Source: Iodobacter sp. BJB302 (GTDB lineage Bacteria > Pseudomonadota > Gammaproteobacteria > Burkholderiales > Chitinibacteraceae). Taken from it: DNA of 33,065 bases. Below are positions 28,441 through 33,065 of this stretch, piece by piece. The stretch covers positions 1-33,065 of the forward strand of contig NZ_PDZG01000051.1 in the NCBI RefSeq assembly GCF_002735645.1. The letters are read 5' to 3'. The notes under the pieces were generated by a model that worked only from the letters and a program-made list of their open reading frames with translations, was not told the DNA's origin and searched no databases. Every line of letters begins with the position of its first letter. Positions within the stretch are counted from its first letter, which is position 1. Position numbers and translations under genes: made by a program.

Positions 28441-29748
28441 ATGGGACAGATAGCAACAGCATCACACGATGACGACCGTGAAAGCGCAGTCCGCGAAAAC
28501 ACACTGAAATCGCGGTTCGATGAGCCTGCGTCGCCCATGAAGCGGGTGATGGAACAGGCTCCATATATTCCGCGCTGCTCGGACGACAAGACTGCGACCA
28601 AAAAGCGGCCGACCGTCTATGCGGTTCGCTGGCCCTACATGCAGGTCAACCGACCGGGCATGGTGTCATGGCTCGTTTTTGACTGCGACCATGCAGATGT
28701 TTTCCGCTGGGAAGCAGCCGGGCTGCCCCCTCCCAATCTCATCGTCACCAACCGCGAAGGCCGGGGCGACGGATTCCACCTGTTCTACGCGATTACGCCG
28801 GTCTGCACGACCGAGGCTGCGCGCTCGCGCCCACAGGACTACATGCGCGCCATTCGTGATCGGATGGTCGAGCTGCTGGGTGCTGACCCCAACTATCACG
28901 GCAGTGGCGTCACCAAGACGCCCGGCCATCCGTGGTGGCACACCATCGAGCTGCACGCACACGAGTATTCGCTGGGTGAGCTGAACGAGTATTTCGAGCT
29001 GCCCAAGAGGGAGCGCCGCTTCGGCAAGGTGCCAGACCTGTCGCTGCACCATCACGCCCGGCACGCGACCCTGTTCCATGAGCTTCGCTATTTCGCCTAC
29101 AGCATCGTCGGCGGGATGAAGGAACAGAGTACCTACGACGCCTTTTATTCGCGCCTGATGACCGAGGCCCAGCGCCTCAACAACTACGGCTCCAAGCGCG
29201 GATTTTTCGACTTCAAGCGCATGGTGCCCCACACCGATCTGCGCAGCTCACAAGTTCGCGCCACGGTGCGATCCATCGCCCGGTGGACGTGGAACAAGTA
29301 CACGGGCGACGGCCGCTGCCATCGGGGCGTCATGGCCCTCGACAAGTCGCTGCCGCTGCCTGATCGCCAGCGCCTCGCGGCCGAGCGCACCCACTCAGAA
29401 CGCACCAAAAAGACCGGCGAGCGCGTCCTGACCGCTTGCCGCGTGCTGCGCCAGAAGGGCGAGCAGCTCACGCAGGTGGCCATCGCGGCGCTGACGCGCC
29501 TCTCCCGTCAGACCGTGGCCAAGTACCAGCAACTGATCGACGAATTCGACTGGCTAGCACCAGAGGCCCCAGCTCCGAAGGAGGAGGGCGCTCGCCAACC
29601 GATGGTTGTTAAGTTTGCTGCATGTCAGATACCCGCCCCCCCGGCCGCCGTAGGCGAGTCCGGCATTGCTGCTGTTGACAGTCCTGTTCGGGGTGCTCGT
29701 TTGAGGCTTGTGGTCGGTGGTGCCCCGCCTGAACTTGATTCGAGCTGA
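28441..29748 (+). CDS. repA: ColE2-type plasmid replication initiator (Replicase family with PriCT), 435 aa
   Basis: ColE2-type Rep proteins are primases specific to their own origin. The core from about residue 60 (KRPTVYAVRWPYMQVNRPGM, WLVFDCDHADVFRWE, GLPPPNLIVTNREGRGDGFHL and LFYAI) matches the Replicase family; DCDHAD and GxGHxxY-like residues are the catalytic region. A PriCT-like helical block follows at about 255-290, then a helix-turn-helix (LTQVAIAALTRLSRQTVAKY) and a Pro/Ala-rich tail. The ATG at 28441 is only 2 bases from AGGGG; a downstream ATG (28537) is possible. Expression is likely held down by the leader fold and antisense RNA. Confidence 0.88.
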   Translation: MGQIATASHDDDRESAVRENTLKSRFDEPASPMKRVMEQAPYIPRCSDDKTATKKRPTVYAVRWPYMQVNRPGMVSWLVFDCDHADVFRWEAAGLPPPNLIVTNREGRGDGFHLFYAITPVCTTEAARSRPQDYMRAIRDRMVELLGADPNYHGSGVTKTPGHPWWHTIELHAHEYSLGELNEYFELPKRERRFGKVPDLSLHHHARHATLFHELRYFAYSIVGGMKEQSTYDAFYSRLMTEAQRLNNYGSKRGFFDFKRMVPHTDLRSSQVRATVRSIARWTWNKYTGDGRCHRGVMALDKSLPLPDRQRLAAERTHSERTKKTGERVLTACRVLRQKGEQLTQVAIAALTRLSRQTVAKYQQLIDEFDWLAPEAPAPKEEGARQPMVVKFAACQIPAPPAAVGESGIAAVDSPVRGARLRLVVGGAPPELDSS

Positions 29749-29768
29749 GGTGCGGTGGTTTTGGTTTT

Positions 29769-29845
29769 GAGTAGCCCAAGCGATTTTTTAATCGCGAGTA
29801 GCCGCAAGTGGGTTGTGGGTAAGTCCGCAGGACTTATCCATCAGC
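29769..29845. other. ori: Candidate replication origin downstream of repA
   Basis: ColE2-type origins lie just after the rep gene. Here, 20 bp past the stop, GAGTAGCC-CAAG and GAGTAGCCGCAAG form a 27-bp-spaced direct repeat (29769-29780 and 29796-29808) around GCGATT-TTTT-AATCGC (29780-29795), followed by AAGTCC-GCA-GGACTT (29821-29835). The position and repeats fit; the family consensus cannot be checked here. Confidence 0.45.
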
Positions 29846-29878
29846 CCGCGCGCAGGGCGAAGCCCGGAGGGTGTTCCG

Positions 29879-29905
29879 CCGCGCGTCAGCGCGGCCCCCC
29901 CCCCC
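29879..29905. repeat. GC hairpin followed by an 11-C homopolymer
   Basis: CCGCGC-GTCA-GCGCGG (29879-29894) is followed directly by eleven C (29895-29905). It lies in the otherwise empty stretch between the origin candidate and the 117-aa gene. Homopolymers of this length are prone to slippage and to sequencing error. Confidence 0.75.
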
Positions 29906-29960
29906 TCAGTTTTCGGCGTGGCGGCCGTGTCGGTTGAACGGAGTTCGGAGGATGTAGCGT

Positions 29961-30314
29961 ATGGCTCGACGGTCTTTTGACGATGAAACGCTCGCATGGG
30001 TGCGGGAGATGCCGCTGTCGCAGGTGCTCGACAAGTTGCGAGACGATGGGCAGTTGTTTTGGCGTCGCGATCCTGACTTCGTGCCGGAGAAGGACAAGCG
30101 GACGGTGCGGCTGTTTTTGTCGTCCCCATCGGGTTTCGCTTGGGAAGTCTTGGTGACGGGCCTCAAGTGGTTTGACGTGCGCGCAGGGAAGGGTGGAGGT
30201 GGCGGCATCGACCTCGTGATGCACTTGCTGGGCATCGACTTCGTGAAGGCCGTCAAGCTGCTTTCGTCCGGTGCCGGTGTGGCTGGCCAGCGTCGTCCAG
30301 TTCGGCCGCAGTGA
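29961..30314 (+). CDS. Primase N-terminal-domain-like protein, possibly truncated, 117 aa
   Basis: PLSQVLDKLRDDGQLFWRRD, a beta-rich middle and the end GGGGGIDLVMHLLGIDFVKA/VKLL resemble the CHC2/DUF3991-like N-terminal domain of plasmid and phage primases, where GG-xx-IDLVMHL is conserved and a Toprim domain normally follows. No zinc cysteines and no Toprim domain are present, and the frame stops just after the domain. GGAGG lies 9 bases before the ATG. It may be a stand-alone domain or the remains of a longer primase; its place next to the origin suggests a priming role. Confidence 0.65.
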   Translation: MARRSFDDETLAWVREMPLSQVLDKLRDDGQLFWRRDPDFVPEKDKRTVRLFLSSPSGFAWEVLVTGLKWFDVRAGKGGGGGIDLVMHLLGIDFVKAVKLLSSGAGVAGQRRPVRPQ

Positions 30315-30707
30315 AATTCGGGCGGCTCGCTGCTGCGCATCGAGCCTCGCAAGCGAGTCTCGACCCCTGCGGGCTTCGATCTTCCCTCCCTGTCGGTCGG
30401 CCTGCCGCTTTCGCCGTCCCGGCGACCAGAAACCTTGCCGGTTTCTGGACTTCCCGCATCCGTACTTGCCGGATTGGCCGCAGGGGCAGGCGGGGGGAAA
30501 TACAACCCCCACCTGCTCCCTGCTTGGAGGCTGGCGAAATCTGTCCTCGCCACAAGGGGCCGCTTCGCTTTCCGGCCCTCCCGTGTCCTCGCCTGCGGCT
30601 GCGGGCCGCGCCAGTCGGGCCTCCAACCCCTTGCAGCGATGCCATCTTCCGCAAACAGCCAACAGCCGAACACCAGCCGGGTCGATGCCCGGCCAAGGCC
30701 TCTTTTG
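30315..30707. other. Gene-poor structured stretch
   Basis: No convincing gene is seen: open frames here have no recognisable product or ribosome site. Two clear hairpins are present: a 24-bp near-palindrome TCGAG-C-CTCGC-AA-GCGAG-T-CTCGA (30340-30363) and perfect 9-bp arms CCAGAAACC/GGTTTCTGG with a 5-base loop (30426-30448). The rest is GC-rich and may include a decayed primase C-terminus, a lagging-strand start site or a non-coding RNA. Confidence 0.5.
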
Positions 30708-30731
30708 TAGGTATGTAGGTAGGTATATACC
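30708..30731. repeat. Tetrad array G, (TANN) x6
   Basis: Six TA-initiated 4-bp units, of which three are TAGG. It ends the structured stretch after repA and precedes the small Cys-rich gene and the kfrA operon. Confidence 0.85.
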
Positions 30732-30819
30732 GATTGGGAGCGAGTCAAGCGGCTTGTGTGGCGCTGGGGAAGTCGTGATGCAACGATGGTGGCTTGGTCA
30801 ACCCCCGGAGATCGACACC

Positions 30820-31008
30820 ATGCAAACCACCAAAACCACCCCGTACCACTGCGCCGAGCTGCGGCGCTCTGTGCCCGTGCTCCAGCGGATCGAATGGGTG
30901 AGCGGGATCGGCCAAGACGATGCCGAGCCGGTTGTGCTCGCCGAGACCTGCGCGCTGGCCAGCCGCTGCCCGAGGGTCGCGCACTGTCCGCTGACGGCCG
31001 ACGAGTAG
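30820..31008 (+). CDS. Small cysteine-containing hypothetical protein, 62 aa
   Basis: ATG 30820 (MQTTKTTPYHCAELRR) has CGGAG about 9 bases upstream; an in-frame ATG at 30778 would add 14 residues. Four cysteines (HCAE, ETCALASRC, HCPL) could bind a metal. No family is recognised. It stands alone between array G and the T-rich promoter of the kfrA operon. Confidence 0.6.
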   Translation: MQTTKTTPYHCAELRRSVPVLQRIEWVSGIGQDDAEPVVLAETCALASRCPRVAHCPLTADE

Positions 31009-31047
31009 GGCGGCCCAGCCGTCGCGCACCTCAAAAAATCCTCTTTT

Positions 31048-31100
31048 ATTTGTTTATTAGTTTGTTTGTTTCTTTGTTTCTTTGTTTGTTGTGCTATAAT
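31048..31100 (+). promoter_or_regulatory. (NTTT) tetrad tract and promoter of the kfrA operon
   Basis: Eleven 4-bp units, nine of the form NTTT (mostly GTTT or CTTT), run from 31048 to 31091 and are followed 3 bp later by a perfect TATAAT (31095-31100). The -35 region falls inside the tract (TTTGTT at 31073-31078, 16-bp spacing, is the best candidate). The T-tracts repeat every 4 bp, the same period as the TANN arrays. Confidence 0.7.
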
Positions 31101-31156
31101 GCTTGCATGGTCGGCGAAGAGGTGGTCTCTGAGCGGCAAGCCTGAAAGGTGGACTT

Positions 31157-31381
31157 ATGAAGTACGGCATCGGTGATCGAGTGAAGGTTGCATTCCCGGC
31201 GAATGAGCCGTTCCCTTCGGGGGAGGCGGTTGTCGTTGAATGCGTGCAAGAGGGTGCGTCTTGGTACAAGGTGGCGGTGCTGCCTGAGGATGCTGAGTTT
31301 TGTTCTGGCAATCCTGATCGGACGTATCAATTGACTGATTCTCAGATCGTCGGTCTTGCCAGTCAGTCCACTGGGAGTTGA
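31157..31381 (+). CDS. Small SH3-like hypothetical protein, 74 aa
   Basis: AAGGTGG lies 5 bases before the ATG. MKYGIGDRVKVAFPANEPFP, then GEAVVVECVQEGASWYKVAVL, reads as a small five-strand barrel of the KOW/SH3-like kind found in short plasmid and phage proteins. It is the first gene of the kfrA operon and its TGA stop ends one base before the kfrA ATG. Specific function unknown. Confidence 0.7.
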   Translation: MKYGIGDRVKVAFPANEPFPSGEAVVVECVQEGASWYKVAVLPEDAEFCSGNPDRTYQLTDSQIVGLASQSTGS

Positions 31382-31382
31382 T

Positions 31383-32072
31383 ATGCGTCCAGCCGAATTT
31401 CCCGTGGAAGCCATCATCGAAGCCGGTCAGGCCCTGCAAGCGGCCGGGCGCAACGTCACCGGGTTCGCGCTCCGGCAGAAAGTCGGCGGCGGCAACCCAA
31501 CGCGGCTCAAGCAAGTTTGGGATGACCACTTGGCCAAGGCTCAGCCGGTCGTGGAATTGCCCGGCGAGATCGTTGACGCACTGGCTCAAGTCACCAAGTC
31601 GCTGACAGAGCAGCTTGCGACGCTTGGCGCAGGGTTGTATGCCCGCGTCCATGAGGATGCGCAGCGCAAGATTGCAGCGGTCGAACGGGATGCGGCCGTC
31701 GAGGTCAATGAAGCCACCACCGAAGTGGATCGCGTCGAGGCAGTGCGTGACGCTGCACTGGCTGAGATCGAGGCCTTGAAGGCGAAGCTCGCCGACTCGC
31801 AGGCTCAAGCGCAGACGCAGGCCGTCGAGCTGGCCCAGTTGCGTGAGCGTTTGTCAGCATCTGGCACGGAGCTGACCCATGCCCGTGAGGAACTTTCGCA
31901 GGCCCGCAATCAGGCCTCGGACGCACGGGAAGAGGCCGCCCGCCTGCGTGGTCAGGTCGAGGCCATCGAAGGCCAGCGCGCCGAGCTGGTGAAGGTCTTG
32001 GCCGAGCGGCCGGTGGCAGCGGAGAAGGGCGCGGACAAGGCTGAAAAGCCAGCATGGAAGGGCACCAAGTGA
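31383..32072 (+). CDS. kfrA: KfrA-like DNA-binding coiled-coil protein, 229 aa
   Basis: The N-terminus, about residues 1-50 (PVEAIIEAGQALQAAGRNV, then FALRQKVGGGNPTRLKQVWDDH), is the KfrA_N DNA-binding domain. From about residue 90 to 210 an almost unbroken Ala/Glu/Gln-rich coiled coil follows, and the end is basic (AEKPAWKGTK). KfrA of IncP and IncU plasmids binds AT-rich repeats at its own promoter, represses itself and supports stable inheritance by forming a scaffold. ATG 31383 has GGGAG 6 bases upstream. The 4-bp-periodic tract before this operon is the obvious target. Confidence 0.88.
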   Translation: MRPAEFPVEAIIEAGQALQAAGRNVTGFALRQKVGGGNPTRLKQVWDDHLAKAQPVVELPGEIVDALAQVTKSLTEQLATLGAGLYARVHEDAQRKIAAVERDAAVEVNEATTEVDRVEAVRDAALAEIEALKAKLADSQAQAQTQAVELAQLRERLSASGTELTHAREELSQARNQASDAREEAARLRGQVEAIEGQRAELVKVLAERPVAAEKGADKAEKPAWKGTK

Positions 32073-32368
32073 GCACGCCGCGCAGGATCGCGGCGCTGAT
32101 CGCAGACCTGCGGCTGACCGCATCGAGCTTGCAGCAGGTCATCGACGGTTGCCAGATCGCCGGGCCGGGGGCCGAGCTGCTACAGCATTACCCCAAGATG
32201 CTTGCCGAGCTGGCAACACGCTGGGACAGCGAAGCCGAGCGGGTCGAGTGGCCCGAGGACTTGCCGCGCGAAGAGGTTTTCACGCCTGCCGAGGTGGCCG
32301 CCATCGACGCGACCGAGGCCTTGCTGGGCAAGCTGCGTGGCGACGGTTCGACCGGCGCGCGGCGGTAG
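32069..32368 (+). CDS. Hypothetical protein of the kfrA operon, 99 aa
   Basis: The GTG at 32069 overlaps the kfrA stop (GTGA); an in-frame ATG at 32054 lies inside kfrA. It is helical and acidic (PRRIAALIADLRLTASSLQQ; later EVFTPAEVAAIDATEALLGK). No family is recognised. Its last 181 bp overlap the end of the convergent HAD-like gene. Confidence 0.7.
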   Translation: MSTPRRIAALIADLRLTASSLQQVIDGCQIAGPGAELLQHYPKMLAELATRWDSEAERVEWPEDLPREEVFTPAEVAAIDATEALLGKLRGDGSTGARR

Positions 32369-32781
32369 GTCGAGAGGCTGCGGGCCAGACGGCGGGCCGT
32401 GTCCCCGCTGAACGGCTCACCGATGACTACCACCCGCTTTTCGCCGAACTGCTCGCGGGCCGGTGCGCCCCATGCCGGGGGCACCAGACACACGACAGCC
32501 TCGCATTGGGCCAGCGTGCCGTTGTGCCGCAGTGCTGCAAAGACGCATCCAGCCTCGTAGCTGATCCAGAACCGCAGATCGCGGTCGCGCGGCGTGTCCG
32601 GCGTCAGCATCAGGCGCTTGCGCAGCTCGGGCGGGTAGGCATCGCAGACTTCGGCGGCCGACAACTTGGCCGAGTGGAACACCGCCACATTGATGTTGGG
32701 ACGGTGAGCCACGAAGGCGGCCAAGCTCTGGCGTGCTTCGGGCGTGGAAAGAATCGAATCGTGCTCGATCAAGATCAGCAT
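32188..32781 (-). CDS. HAD-like protein with lost nucleophile, 197 aa
   Basis: MLILIEHDSILS aligns with MILFLDYDGVLH of the intact paralogues, but the nucleophile Asp6 is Glu6, while Asp8 remains; AVFHSAKL stands at motif II. Conserved-looking protein extends to about residue 140 (TARRLARSLSTYR); the last 55 residues are Ser/Ala-rich and antisense to the convergent 99-aa gene, so the original stop may have been lost. ATG 32781 overlaps the preceding HAD-like gene's stop by 7 bp. It is the last gene of the DotA-led operon. Phosphatase activity is unlikely. Confidence 0.7.
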   Translation of the reverse strand: MLILIEHDSILSTPEARQSLAAFVAHRPNINVAVFHSAKLSAAEVCDAYPPELRKRLMLTPDTPRDRDLRFWISYEAGCVFAALRHNGTLAQCEAVVCLVPPAWGAPAREQFGEKRVVVIGEPFSGDTARRLARSLSTYRRAPVEPSPRSLPSKASVASMAATSAGVKTSSRGKSSGHSTRSASLSQRVASSASILG

Positions 32782-33065
32782 GGCAGGGCCTCCCCCAGTG
32801 AGTGACGGAGTGGGCAGCGAACACCGCTGACCAGCTCCTCATTGAAAACAACACGCGCCAAGGCGGCTTGCAGCCGCTGCGCAGCTTCCTCATCGAAACC
32901 ACAGGGGCACAGGATCAGCGGCGCACCCGAGCGGGTCGCCTGCTCGATGTAGCCCTGTGCATCCCAGTTCGGCACCACGGCCGCCCAGTAGAGCTGCCGC
33001 GTCCTGCGCAGCGTGCCGGTGATCTCGCGTTCCGGCTGCTCATCCGAGCGCACCGGCCGGTGCGC
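32775..33065 (-). CDS. HAD-like protein with altered catalytic motif (3' part; begins at the other end of the window)
   Basis: This is the remainder of the gene that starts at 328 on the circle; the frame is continuous through the 127-bp overlap. It encodes the C-terminal half, with ELYWAAVV-like strands, a PLILCPCGFDEEAA block and the end GEALPC before TGA. The stop overlaps the ATG of the following HAD-like gene. Confidence 0.75.
   Translation of the reverse strand, partial: AHRPVRSDEQPEREITGTLRRTRQLYWAAVVPNWDAQGYIEQATRSGAPLILCPCGFDEEAAQRLQAALARVVFNEELVSGVRCPLRHSLGEALPC
32939..33065. repeat. Terminal overlap, copy 2 (assembly junction of a circle)
   Basis: Exact copy of the first 127 bases. 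Removing one copy gives a 32,938-bp circle. Confidence 0.96.

Noticed and set aside
29906-30748. 280-codon minus-strand frame opposite the primase-like gene and structured stretch
   Set aside because: Its start lies inside tetrad array G and its product is Arg/Pro/Ser-rich without motif.
1-33065. Terminal direct repeats as transposon or linear-phage ends
   Set aside because: The repeat is exactly 127 bp, lies inside a gene and continues the frame across the join, which fits assembly overlap of a circle.

Overview
The window is a complete circular plasmid cut open by the assembler: the first 127 bases are repeated exactly as the last 127, so the real circle is 32,938 bp and one gene (positions 328 to 1, then 32,938 to 32,775, minus strand) crosses the join. 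The GC-rich coding, the IncP/IncQ2-like mobilisation genes, the KfrA-type protein and the ColE2-type replicase point to a beta- or gammaproteobacterial host (Burkholderiales or Xanthomonadales would fit; this is inference). No antibiotic or metal resistance gene is visible.

Layout. (1) 0.3-7.3 kb, minus strand: an operon led by a DotA/TraY-like polytopic membrane protein, followed by small proteins, two exported proteins, an M23 endopeptidase, a five-helix membrane protein, a 50-codon gene and two HAD-like proteins with altered active sites. No T4SS ATPase or coupling protein accompanies it. (2) 7.8-13.9 kb: mobilisation region. traK/L/M-like genes run left and traJ/traI-like genes run right from an oriT whose nic site and adjacent inverted repeat can be read at 9,830-9,883. 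The traI transcript continues into a 151-aa gene and a secreted nuclease. (3) 14.0-21.8 kb: a serine recombinase with its own dyad sites, coupled by ATGA to a Type ISP restriction-modification enzyme, then an Abi-like gene, a Rap1a/Tai-like exported protein and, convergently, a DinJ-YafQ toxin-antitoxin pair coupled to a PD-(D/E)XK protein. (4) 21.9-25.8 kb, minus strand: nine tightly packed genes including three HAD proteins, an ERI1/KapD-like exonuclease and a tandemly duplicated small gene. (5) 25.8-26.6 kb: two hypothetical genes. (6) 26.8-29.8 kb: ParA and a small partner, a ParC-family-like gene, then a ColE2-like replicase whose leader carries a probable antisense RNA. (7) 29.9-32.4 kb: a primase-like fragment, a structured non-coding stretch and a three-gene KfrA operon.

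The most unusual feature is a family of seven arrays built on a strict 4-bp period, (TANN)n with 5 to 9 units, found only between genes at module borders (13.9, 21.9, 25.8, 26.7, 26.8, 27.7 and 30.7 kb). Three arrays have exactly nine units. Several supply the stop codon of the neighbouring gene, one runs into the Shine-Dalgarno sequence of parA, and one is the centre of a perfect 48-bp palindrome. A second 4-bp-periodic tract, (NTTT)n, lies in the promoter of the kfrA operon. They may be centromere or operator sites for the ParB-like or KfrA protein, or borders along which plasmid modules are exchanged.
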